Source: Curvibacter sp. (GTDB lineage: Bacteria > Pseudomonadota > Gammaproteobacteria > Burkholderiales > Burkholderiaceae_C). Taken from it: DNA of 15,031 nt. The position numbers and the translations under genes are program-made. This document shows, piece by piece, positions 1 through 6,918 of the stretch (positions are counted from its first letter, which is position 1; the number at the start of each line of letters is the position of its first letter). The DNA lies in NCBI GenBank assembly GCA_003500955.1, contig DNQP01000260.1, forward strand, positions 1 to 15,031, in the 5' to 3' direction. The notes below the pieces were generated by a model that was not told the DNA's origin, did not search any database, and saw only the letters and a program-made list of their open reading frames with translations.

Positions 1-118
1 AGACACCAGGGTCGCCTTCTTTTGCCTACTTTTCTTGGCGACGCAAGAAAAGTAGGTGCGCCGCCGGGCGCACCTCCCGGCCAAACCCAGCCGCCGGGGC
101 GCGATCCGGCAGGCCACG
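1..118. repeat. Dispersed double-hairpin repeat, left inverted copy
   Basis: This segment recurs in reverse complement at 14726-14845. The first 73 bases match without a mismatch (position n pairs with 14846-n), and the match then decays with substitutions and one-base indels to about 118. It contains two hairpins. The first has a perfect 13-bp stem (25-37 with 44-56, arm CCTACTTTTCTTG, 6-base loop). The second has an 8-bp stem (55-62 with 67-74, arm GGTGCGCC, 4-base loop). It begins at the window edge and may continue leftwards. Repeats of this look are common between genes in Burkholderiales and often generate spurious short ORFs; I see no protein-coding reason to keep one here. The position just past the regulator stop codon would suit a terminator or REP-like role, which is inference. 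Confidence 0.85.
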
Positions 119-165
119 CAACCAAGCGCGCCAGGAAAAGCGCTGAATTGCAACGAGAGCAGAGC

Positions 166-1122
166 TCAGGCCGCCTGTGCCTGAGCCTTCCAGACCGCCA
201 GCAACTCCGGAATCTGCTCCAGCCTATCCACCGCCACCACCCCCGCCGGCAAACGCTTGCGCAGCGCCGGGTGGCTGCCGCCGGCCCAGACCTGCACGCT
301 GGCCGGCAGCTGGGCGCGCAAGTCCATCAGGCTTTGCTGCAGCTGCGGGGTGTTGCTGGCCGGGCTGAAGCTCAGGCCCACAATCTGAGCGCGGTTGGCC
401 TGGGCGGCACGCACGATCTCGGCCACCGGTGTGTTGGCACCGAGTGACACGCATTCGCAGCCTTCGAGCGAGAGCATGGTCTCGGCCATCAAGAGGCCGA
501 GCAGATGGTGTTCGTGGGGCAGCGTGCCCAGCAGCACGCGCGGCATGCCAGGGCCGGGAAGGGCGGCGGAGCCGCCCAGCGCGCCGCGCAGCACCGCGAC
601 CACGCTCTCGGTGTACATGTGCTCCTCGAAGACCTGGATCTCACCGCGCATCCAGGCCTCGCCCACATGCACCGTCAGCGGCGCCAGCTGTTCGGTGACG
701 AAGCGCGCCAGGCCCAGGCGCATGACAGCCTGGTTCAGGGTGCGCCGCAGGTCCATGATCTCGCAGCGGCGCAGCATGGTCAGCAGGGCCTCGTGCTCCA
801 GGGCCATGCCCCGAGCCAGGGGCATGCTGGCCTGCAGACGCTGGCGCAGTTCGGCCAGGGGCAGGGCCACGATCTGTCCTGGACGTTCGCCGGCATTGAG
901 CAGCCGCGCGATCACGCGCAGGCGCTCCACCTGTTCGGCCGGGTAGATCCGTTCGCCCGCGCCATCGCGCCCGGGCTGGGGGAAGCCATAGCGCCGCTCC
1001 CAGACCCGCAAGGTGTCCTTGGACAGGCCGGTTTCGCGCTCGACGGCGGCGATGGGCAGGGCTCCGCCTTCGCGCAGGGCGGTCGACGAGGTGCTGCCGG
1101 CGTATCGGGTGCTCGGAATCAT
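166..1122 (-). CDS. litR: MerR-family B12-dependent photoreceptor regulator (LitR/CarH type)
   Basis: A 318-residue transcription factor expected to repress genes in the dark using adenosylcobalamin as chromophore. Residues about 20-90 form a MerR winged-helix DNA-binding domain (TGLSKDTLRVWERRYGFPQP). Residues about 100-185 form the helical cobalamin-capping bundle and residues 193-318 the Rossmann-like B12-binding domain. The family signatures are present: W157-x9-E167-H168 in the capping bundle, and E204-x-H206-x-x-G209, whose His supplies the lower cobalt ligand in CarH. The residue after W157 is Met, where Thermus CarH (numbering from memory) has the upper-ligand His132 of the light state. 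No strong ribosome-binding site precedes the ATG; the start keeps the whole HTH with an 18-residue tail. It is divergent from the lipid operon, and the shared intergenic region carries the likely operators, so autoregulation is probable. Confidence 0.9.
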   Translation of the reverse strand: MIPSTRYAGSTSSTALREGGALPIAAVERETGLSKDTLRVWERRYGFPQPGRDGAGERIYPAEQVERLRVIARLLNAGERPGQIVALPLAELRQRLQASMPLARGMALEHEALLTMLRRCEIMDLRRTLNQAVMRLGLARFVTEQLAPLTVHVGEAWMRGEIQVFEEHMYTESVVAVLRGALGGSAALPGPGMPRVLLGTLPHEHHLLGLLMAETMLSLEGCECVSLGANTPVAEIVRAAQANRAQIVGLSFSPASNTPQLQQSLMDLRAQLPASVQVWAGGSHPALRKRLPAGVVAVDRLEQIPELLAVWKAQAQAA

Positions 1123-1250
1123 GTTTATTGTTTGTCCAGGACAAACGGTCTTGTGATTTGGATTTTAATGGACAAAAATCCAAATAACGAAACTTTGTCC
1201 ACGACAAAAATGCATATTTCGATGTTTTGTCCAGGTGCCGGGTGGGTCGC
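1123..1250. promoter_or_regulatory. Divergent promoter/operator region with phased TTTGTCC/GGACAAA array
   Basis: This 128-bp spacer is clearly more AT-rich than its flanks. It holds a perfect dyad TTTGTCC-A-GGACAAA at 1131-1145, a single half-site GGACAAA at 1170-1176, a near-perfect dyad TTTGTCC-A-CGACAAA at 1194-1208, and a half-site TTTGTCC at 1226-1232. GGACAAA-type half-sites start at 1139, 1170 and 1202, and TTTGTCC-type at 1131, 1194 and 1226. The steps are therefore 31-32 bp or 63 bp, about three or six helical turns. A separate perfect 11-bp inverted repeat (1156-1166 with 1175-1185) surrounds the middle half-site. MerR-type regulators bind such dyads, and CarH binds as a tetramer over repeated half-sites, so these are the likely LitR operators controlling both directions. 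I could not assign -35/-10 boxes with confidence. Confidence 0.7.
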
Positions 1251-2546
1251 ATGAAGGTCGCCATCGTCGGTTCCGGCATCTCCGGCCTGGCCGTGGCCCA
1301 TGCCCTGCAAGGCCGGGCCGAGCTCACCCTGTACGAGGCCGGGGACTACTTTGGCGGTCACACGCATACGGTGGACGTGACCCTGCCCACGGCGAGTGGC
1401 CCCACCACCTGGGGGGTGGACACGGGTTTTCTGGTGTTCAATGAGCGCACCTACCCCAACCTGATCCGCCTGTTTGATGAACTGGACGTGCCCACGGCCA
1501 AGACCGACATGTCCTTCTCGGTCCAGGCCACGACGGGGTCAGGCCGCCGTATTGAATGGAACGGCGCCGACCTCAACACGGTCTTTGCCCAGCGCGGCAA
1601 CCTGTTCAACTGGCGTTTCCTGCGCATGCTGCGCGAGGTGCTGCGCTTCAACCGCCTGGCGACCGAACTGGCCGAAGCCGGTGCGGACGAGCGGCTGCAG
1701 CTGCCCCTGGGGCGCTGGCTGGACCAGCAGGGCTTCAGCGCGGAGTTTCGCGACTGGTACTTCCTGCCCATGATGGCCTGCATCTGGAGCTGCCCGACCG
1801 CACAGATGCTCGAGTTCCCCGTGGCTACCATGGTGCGCTTCTGCCACAACCACGGCCTGATCCAGGTCAACGGCCGGCCGCAGTGGTGGACCGTGGCCGG
1901 TGGCGCGCGCCGCTACGTCGAGAAGATCGTGGCCGGCATCGCCGACAAGCGCCTGGCCACGCCGGTGCGCGCCATCGCGCGGGACGGCGCGAGCGTGACC
2001 GTCCAAACCGACGCCGGCAGTGAGCGTTACGACGAAGTCGTGCTGGCCACGCACAGCGACCAAGCCCTGGCCTTGCTGCAGCAGCCCTCCGAGGACGAGC
2101 GGCGCATCCTGGGCGCCGTCCGTTACCAGCCCAACCGCGCCGTGCTGCATACCGACGCCTCGGTGCTGCCGCGTTCGCCCCGCGCCTGGGCGGCCTGGAA
2201 CTACGAACGCGCGGCGAACACCGATCAGGAGCACAGCCGTGTCTGCCTGCATTACCTGATCAACAAGCTCCAACCCCTGCCCTTCGAGCAGCCGGTGGTG
2301 GTCACGCTCAACCCCTTGCGCGAGATCGCGCCCGAGCACGTGCTGGGCGACTACGACTATGCGCACCCGGTCTTCGATCTGGGCGCGATTGCGGCGCAGA
2401 AGGAGCTGGCGCGCATCCAGGGCTGCCACCAGACCTGGTACTGCGGGGCCTGGACGGGCTATGGCTTCCACGAGGACGGACTGAAGTCCGGCCTGGCCGT
2501 GGCCGAGCGCTTGCTGGCGCAGCTGGCCTGGAGGCAGGCCGCATGA
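1251..2546 (+). CDS. FAD-dependent amine-oxidase-like protein (COG2907 type)
   Basis: A 431-residue flavoprotein of the amine-oxidase/phytoene-desaturase fold. The N-terminus has the FAD dinucleotide motif GSGISG (residues 7-12), the ribose-binding Glu29 and the following FGGHTHT loop. The C-terminus ends in the usual FAD-closing stretch (CGAWTGYGFHEDGLKSG). The start at 1251 places the GxGxxG motif at the N-terminus as expected; an in-frame ATG 24 bp upstream overlaps an operator half-site and has no better ribosome site. It is first gene of the lipid operon and is followed by DUF1365 with an ATGA overlap. Proteins of this group sit beside CFA-like methyltransferases, and the Rhodobacter relative UfaD acts as a fatty-acyl desaturase in furan fatty acid synthesis. 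A fatty-acyl oxidation role is therefore inferred, with the exact reaction unknown. Confidence 0.87.
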   Translation: MKVAIVGSGISGLAVAHALQGRAELTLYEAGDYFGGHTHTVDVTLPTASGPTTWGVDTGFLVFNERTYPNLIRLFDELDVPTAKTDMSFSVQATTGSGRRIEWNGADLNTVFAQRGNLFNWRFLRMLREVLRFNRLATELAEAGADERLQLPLGRWLDQQGFSAEFRDWYFLPMMACIWSCPTAQMLEFPVATMVRFCHNHGLIQVNGRPQWWTVAGGARRYVEKIVAGIADKRLATPVRAIARDGASVTVQTDAGSERYDEVVLATHSDQALALLQQPSEDERRILGAVRYQPNRAVLHTDASVLPRSPRAWAAWNYERAANTDQEHSRVCLHYLINKLQPLPFEQPVVVTLNPLREIAPEHVLGDYDYAHPVFDLGAIAAQKELARIQGCHQTWYCGAWTGYGFHEDGLKSGLAVAERLLAQLAWRQAA

Positions 2547-3331
2547 GCAGCGCCGTCGTGCCGCTGATCGGGACCGGCCAGGTGCGCCACACGCGCCTGC
2601 GTCCTGCGCGGCACGCCTTCGCCTACCCGACCTTCTTCCTCATGCTGCCGCTGCGCACGATGCGCCAGCAGGGCAGCGGGGCGCTGGCGCACAACCGGCG
2701 CGGCTGGCTCAGTTTTCATGACGCCGACCATGGCGACGGCCGCGGCCCGCAGCAGGGCGGGGCGCTGGCCTGGATGGAAGAGCTGCTGGCGCAGCACGGC
2801 ATCACCGATGCCGATGGCGAGATCTGGCTGCACTGCTACCCGCGCGTGCTGGGCTACACCTTCAAGCCCGTGAGCTTCTGGTACTGCGAGCGTGCCGACG
2901 GTACGCTGCGCGCCGTCGTGGCCGAGGTCAACAACACCTTCGGCGAGCGCCACTGCTATCTGCTGGAACACCCGCGCTACGGCCAGGCCCTGCGCGCCGA
3001 CAAGGTCTTCCACGTCTCGCCCTTCTGCCGCGTCGAAGGCGAGTACGAATTCCGTTTCCTGCGTACCGAGCACGCAGGCGTGCCGCGCACCGTGGTACGC
3101 GTCGACCTGCACGACGCCGGCGGTGCGCTGCTGCAGACCAGCGTCAGCGGTGCGCTGCAGCCTTACGACCGGCACAGCGCCCGCCGCACCTTGATGGACC
3201 AACCGCTGATGACACTCGCGCTGATTGCCCGCATCCACTGGCAGGCGCTGCGCCTGTGGCTCAAGCGTGTGCCCTTCTTCCGCAAGCCGGCGCCGCCGGC
3301 CGATTTCGTTTCCCGTTCCCATCCCGCCTGA
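2543..3331 (+). CDS. DUF1365 family protein
   Basis: A 262-residue protein of the DUF1365 (COG3496) family, whose biochemical activity is not established. Family hallmarks are the N-terminal RLRPARHAFAYPTFFLMLPL, a central YPRVLGYTFKPVSFWYC block (about residues 96-112), the EVNNTFGERHCYLL segment, and KVFHVSPF near residue 155. No signal peptide is evident; the C-terminal part after about residue 215 is hydrophobic and basic and may touch the membrane. Its ATG overlaps the preceding stop as ATGA, so translation is probably coupled. It lies between the FAD oxidase and the CFA-like methyltransferase, the most frequent arrangement for this family, which supports a role in the same fatty-acid modification pathway. 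Its function within that pathway is inferred only. Confidence 0.88.
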   Translation: MSSAVVPLIGTGQVRHTRLRPARHAFAYPTFFLMLPLRTMRQQGSGALAHNRRGWLSFHDADHGDGRGPQQGGALAWMEELLAQHGITDADGEIWLHCYPRVLGYTFKPVSFWYCERADGTLRAVVAEVNNTFGERHCYLLEHPRYGQALRADKVFHVSPFCRVEGEYEFRFLRTEHAGVPRTVVRVDLHDAGGALLQTSVSGALQPYDRHSARRTLMDQPLMTLALIARIHWQALRLWLKRVPFFRKPAPPADFVSRSHPA

Positions 3332-3337
3332 CCCGTC

Positions 3338-4561
3338 ATGAACACGACCACCGCCCCCCGCCTGGTGCTGCCGCGCAGTGCCCCGGCCGCCGCCCGCACC
3401 GTGCTGCACCTGCTCGAACGCCTGCGCCACGGCACCCTGCATCTGCAACTGCCGGATGGCAGCCAGGTGCACTATGGCCCCGGCGACGAGCCGCGCGCCA
3501 GCCTGACGGTGCATGACTGGGCGGTGTTCGGCGCCGCGCTCAAGTCTGGTGACATCGGTTTTGCCGAGAGCTACCGCGAAGCCCAGTGGTCCACGCCCGA
3601 CCTGGCGGCCCTGCTGCGCCTCTTCATCCGCAACCGCGAGGCGCTGGAGGATGTGGTCTACGGGACCTGGTTCGGTGGCCTGCTGTATCGCCTGCGCCAT
3701 CTCTTCAACCGCAACACCAAGACCAACAGCCGCAAGAACATCCACGCCCACTACGACCTGGGCAATGCCTTCTACACCCTGTGGCTGGACGAGACCATGA
3801 ACTACTCGTCCGCCCTCTTCGAGGGACAGCTCGACGGCGACATCGTGGCTGCGCAGCAGGCCAAGGTGCGGCGCGCGCTGCGCATGGCTGGCGTGCAGGC
3901 CGGCGACCGCGTGCTGGAGATCGGCTGCGGCTGGGGTGCGCTGGCCGAGATGACGGTCACCGAGTTCGAGGCCTCGCTGACCGGCGTGACGTTGAGTACC
4001 GAGCAGCTCGGCTGGGGCCGTGAGCGCATGGCCCGCCTGGGCCCGCAGGCCGCGGCACGTGCCGACCTGCGTCTGCAGGACTACCGCGACATTGCCGATG
4101 GTCCCTATGACGCGGTCTGCTCCATCGAGATGGTCGAGGCCGTGGGGCGCGAGTACTGGCCCACCTATTTCCAGAGCATTGCACGCCTGCTCAAGAGCGG
4201 TGGCCGCGCCTGCATCCAGAGCATCGTCATCGATGACCGCCTGTTCCAGCGCTACCTGCAGTCCACCGACTTCATCCAGCAGTACATCTTCCCCGGCGGT
4301 TGCCTGCCCTGCCCGACGGAGTTCCGCCGCCAGGCCGAGGCGGCCGGGCTGAAGGTGGTGGATGAATTTGCCTTCGGCCGTGATTACGCCGAAACCCTGC
4401 GCCGCTGGCGCCACCAGTTCCTGGCCGCGCGCGAGCGTGTGCTGCCACTCGGATTCGATGAAAGGTTCATCCGTCTATGGGAGTTCTATCTCGCCTACTG
4501 CGAAGCGGCCTTCGACGAGGGCAACACCGATGTGGTGCAGTTCACGCTGCAAAAAGCATAG
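3338..4561 (+). CDS. cfa: Cyclopropane-fatty-acyl-phospholipid synthase-like methyltransferase
   Basis: A 407-residue SAM-dependent methyltransferase of the CFA synthase family. It has an N-terminal lipid-domain-like region (about 25-90), then the methyltransferase domain with the SAM motif VLEIGCGWG (192-200), EMVEAVG (264-270), and the conserved DFIQQYIFPGGCLP (311-324). E. coli Cfa residues around the active-site bicarbonate were aligned from memory. Glu239 matches E267 and Tyr317 probably matches Y350. Cys139 corresponds to S158 (YSSAL) and His266 to Q294 (CIQSI). This is therefore the divergent subfamily seen beside DUF1365 and COG2907 genes, and it may methylate rather than cyclopropanate, as proposed for UfaM in furan fatty acid synthesis. 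It starts 6 bp after DUF1365 stops. Identity as a fatty-acyl methyltransferase is firm; the product is uncertain. Confidence 0.9.
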   Translation: MNTTTAPRLVLPRSAPAAARTVLHLLERLRHGTLHLQLPDGSQVHYGPGDEPRASLTVHDWAVFGAALKSGDIGFAESYREAQWSTPDLAALLRLFIRNREALEDVVYGTWFGGLLYRLRHLFNRNTKTNSRKNIHAHYDLGNAFYTLWLDETMNYSSALFEGQLDGDIVAAQQAKVRRALRMAGVQAGDRVLEIGCGWGALAEMTVTEFEASLTGVTLSTEQLGWGRERMARLGPQAAARADLRLQDYRDIADGPYDAVCSIEMVEAVGREYWPTYFQSIARLLKSGGRACIQSIVIDDRLFQRYLQSTDFIQQYIFPGGCLPCPTEFRRQAEAAGLKVVDEFAFGRDYAETLRRWRHQFLAARERVLPLGFDERFIRLWEFYLAYCEAAFDEGNTDVVQFTLQKA

Positions 4562-5076
4562 CGTCTCTGCTGCTGGCCGGTGTGATGGTCCTCGACGCGC
4601 GGGCCGAGATCGCGCCGGCGGCTGCGCCGCTGGCGCAGCTGCGTGCGGCCGGCAGCGGCACCTACACCTACTGGGGCTTTGACGTTTACCAGGCCAGCCT
4701 CTGGGTCGAGCCGGGTGTTGAACCTGCGGCCTTCGCGCGCCAGCGCCATGCATTGGAGCTGCAGTACCTGCGCAACTTCAAGGGGCGCGACATCGCCGAG
4801 CGCTCCATCGAGGAGATGCGCCGCATCGGCCCTTTCAGCGAGGCGCAGGCCAAAGACTGGTTGCAGGCCATGGTGACGGCCTTTCCCGATGTGCGTGCCG
4901 GTGACCGCCTGCTGGGCGTGCACCTGCCGGGCCGCGGCGCGCAGTTCTATCACAACGGCCGGCCCACGAGCGAGGTCCGTGACCCCGAGTTCGCGCGCCT
5001 GTTCTTCGGCATCTGGCTGTCCGAGCAGACGCCCGCGCCCAAATTGCGCGCGGCCCTGCTCGGGTCGGTGCGTTGA
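4477..5076 (+). CDS. Chalcone-isomerase-like exported protein
   Basis: A protein of the chalcone_isomerase-like family, recognised from YWGFDVYQASLWVEPG, LELQYLRNFKGRDIAERSIEEM and the late FFGIWLSEQTPAPKLRAALLG. Members of this fold can bind fatty acids, as plant CHI-fold FAPs do, which suits the lipid operon; catalysis is not implied. The start is uncertain. The ATG at 4477 (preceded by AAAGG at 4461-4465) lies 85 bp inside the cfa 3' end. It gives 199 residues with a long Arg-rich leader, a hydrophobic segment SIASLLLAGVMVL (27-39), and a plausible signal-peptidase site after ARA43. The next ATG at 4584 (or GTG at 4581) would cut the hydrophobic core. Homologues usually begin just before this segment, so a start near 4535-4560 with a non-ATG codon is possible. 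Periplasmic location is inferred. Confidence 0.8.
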   Translation: MGVLSRLLRSGLRRGQHRCGAVHAAKSIASLLLAGVMVLDARAEIAPAAAPLAQLRAAGSGTYTYWGFDVYQASLWVEPGVEPAAFARQRHALELQYLRNFKGRDIAERSIEEMRRIGPFSEAQAKDWLQAMVTAFPDVRAGDRLLGVHLPGRGAQFYHNGRPTSEVRDPEFARLFFGIWLSEQTPAPKLRAALLGSVR

Positions 5077-5085
5077 AAGACCTCT

Positions 5086-6351
5086 GTGAACCCCGCTGCT
5101 ACCCTTACGCTCACGCAGGCTGCACGTTACGGCCTCATGGGCCTGCCCCTGGCCTTCGTCGCCCTGCCGCTTTACGTGCTGCTGCCCAACCACTACGCGC
5201 GTGCCTTCGGCGTGCCGCTGGCCACGCTGGGGGCGCTGCTGCTGGCCACGCGCCTGCTGGACGCGCTGATTGACCCGCTGCTGGGCCGCTGGAGCGACCG
5301 GCTGTTCCGCCGCTCCACCGGTGCCCTGCTGGTCTGGGCCGGCATGGCCTGCGCCCTGATGGCGCTGGGCTTTGCCCTGCTCTTCTTCCCGCCGCTGCGA
5401 GAGGGTACCGGTCTGCTCGTCGTTGCGGCGGTCCTGCTGGTGCTGACTTACGCCGCGTTCAGTGCCGTGTCGCTGGCCCACCAGAGCTGGGGCGCACTGC
5501 TCGGCGCCGAGGCCCTGGTGCAGAGCCGGCTCGTGGCCTGGCGTGAGGGCCTGGGCCTGGTGGGCGTGCTGCTGGCCTCGGTGGTGCCGGTGGCGCTGGG
5601 TCTGCCAGTCATGGTGGGGCTGTTCACCCTGGCCTTGGGCGTAGGTTGGCTGGCGTGGCGCAGCGGCCCGCGACCGCCCCCCGTGGCAGCCGCCGATGAG
5701 GGGCCGCCCGGCCAGGTCTGGCTGCCCTGGCAGCGCGTACCGTTCCGACGTCTGCTCGCCGTCTTCATGCTCAACGGCATCGCCAGCGCGGTGCCGGCCA
5801 CACTGGTGCTCTTCTTCGTGCAGGATCGCCTGCAGGCGCCGGCCGCGCAGGAGCCGCTGTTCCTGGGCAGCTACTTTCTGGCGGCGGCGCTGTCCATGCC
5901 CCTGTGGCTGCGCGCGGTGCGCGCCTGGGGGCTGGCGCGCAGCTGGCTGCTGGGCATGGCGCTGGCGGTGGCCGTCTTCGTCTGGGCCGCGACGCTGGGT
6001 GCGGGTGACGGCATGCTCTTCATCGCCATCTGCGTGCTCTCCGGTGCTGCGCTCGGTGCCGACCTGGTGATGCCCGGCGCCATGCTGGCCGGCCTGATCG
6101 GCCGCGCGGGTGACCTGGGCCGTGCCCAGGGCGCCTATTACGGCTGGTGGGCCTTTGCCACCAAGCTCAACCTGGCGTTGGCCGCGGGCCTGGCCTTGCC
6201 CTTGCTCGGGTTTTTCGGCTACGCGCCCGGCACGCGCGAGCCCCAGGCCCTGCAGGCCCTGACCTATGCCTACTGCCTGCTGCCCTGTGTGCTCAAGCTT
6301 GCCGCGGGCGGCTTGTTGTTCCAGTTCTTCGTACGGAAAGGATCCTCATGA
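5086..6351 (+). CDS. MFS transporter, GPH (melibiose carrier-like) family
   Basis: A 421-residue polytopic membrane protein with about 12 hydrophobic segments. Family assignment to the glycoside-pentoside-hexuronide type MFS comes from the loop 2-3 motif RLLDALIDPLLGRWSDR (56-72), which matches the family pattern RxxDxxxDPxxGxxSDR. It also has a long central cytoplasmic loop after TM6 (about residues 190-215). Translation starts at GTG (5086), with a GAAAGA stretch 6-11 bases upstream; the chalcone-isomerase-like gene ends 9 bp before. The stop overlaps the next ATG as ATGA. Carriers of this type occur in the same lipid cassettes in other proteobacteria. The substrate is unknown; a lipid or lipid precursor is a guess from context. 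Confidence 0.85.
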   Translation: MNPAATLTLTQAARYGLMGLPLAFVALPLYVLLPNHYARAFGVPLATLGALLLATRLLDALIDPLLGRWSDRLFRRSTGALLVWAGMACALMALGFALLFFPPLREGTGLLVVAAVLLVLTYAAFSAVSLAHQSWGALLGAEALVQSRLVAWREGLGLVGVLLASVVPVALGLPVMVGLFTLALGVGWLAWRSGPRPPPVAAADEGPPGQVWLPWQRVPFRRLLAVFMLNGIASAVPATLVLFFVQDRLQAPAAQEPLFLGSYFLAAALSMPLWLRAVRAWGLARSWLLGMALAVAVFVWAATLGAGDGMLFIAICVLSGAALGADLVMPGAMLAGLIGRAGDLGRAQGAYYGWWAFATKLNLALAAGLALPLLGFFGYAPGTREPQALQALTYAYCLLPCVLKLAAGGLLFQFFVRKGSS

Positions 6352-6908
6352 AACGACGTTTGCTGCTCACGGGCGCCGCCGCCCTGGGTGCCACCGGTCT
6401 CACCGGCTGCGCCTCGCCCACCATTGCCGATTACGCGGGCGAGAAGCCCGTGCTTGATCTGCGCAAGTATTTCAACGGCACGGTCGACGCCTGGGGCGTG
6501 TTCACCAACCGCTCGGGCAAGGTGGTCAAGCGCTTCACCGTGGTGATGAAGTGCAGCTGGAGCGGCGAGCCCGGCCGCGAGGTCGGCGTGCTCGACGAGG
6601 ATTTCGTCTACTCCGATGGCACGACCCAGAAGCGTGTCTGGACGCTCAAGCGCAGCCCAGGTGAAGGCGGTCAGGGCCGCTACACCGGCACGGCCGGTGA
6701 CGTGGTGGGCGAGGCGCAGGGTGAGGAGCGCGGCAACGCCTTCTACTGGAGCTATGACCTGGATCTGCCCGTGGATGGGCGCAACATCGTCGTCCATTTC
6801 GAGGACTGGATGTACCAGATGGACGAGCGCGTCATGCTCAACCGCGCCACGATGAGCAAATGGGGCGTAACCTTGGGCGAAGTGACCCTGTCCTTCACCA
6901 AACGCTGA
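6348..6908 (+). CDS. DUF3833 lipoprotein
   Basis: A 186-residue DUF3833 family protein. The N-terminus MKRRLLLTGAAALGATGLTGC is a lipoprotein signal with lipobox LTG-C21, so the mature protein should be anchored to the periplasmic side of a membrane. The body shows the family blocks LDLRKYFNGTVDAWGVFTNRSGKVVKRFTV and the C-terminal FEDWMYQMDERVMLNRATMSKWG. The start codon overlaps the MFS stop (ATGA) and is preceded by a good GGAAAGGA ribosome site. The molecular function of DUF3833 is unknown. It is a recurrent member of CFA/DUF1365 cassettes, so a membrane-lipid-related role is inferred. Nothing looks truncated. Confidence 0.88.
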   Translation: MKRRLLLTGAAALGATGLTGCASPTIADYAGEKPVLDLRKYFNGTVDAWGVFTNRSGKVVKRFTVVMKCSWSGEPGREVGVLDEDFVYSDGTTQKRVWTLKRSPGEGGQGRYTGTAGDVVGEAQGEERGNAFYWSYDLDLPVDGRNIVVHFEDWMYQMDERVMLNRATMSKWGVTLGEVTLSFTKR

Positions 6909-6918
6909 GAGCCTGCCT

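Noticed and set aside
22..447. Plus-strand open frame starting inside the left repeat (TFLGDARKVGAPPG...)
   Set aside because: It is generated by the dispersed hairpin repeat and then runs antisense to litR. The same peptide appears in the right repeat copy, and such peptides are common mis-annotations.
2459..4414. Very long (651-residue) minus-strand open frame opposite DUF1365 and cfa
   Set aside because: Antisense shadow of high-GC genes. The plus-strand products match known families through their whole length, and the antisense product has no recognisable domain.
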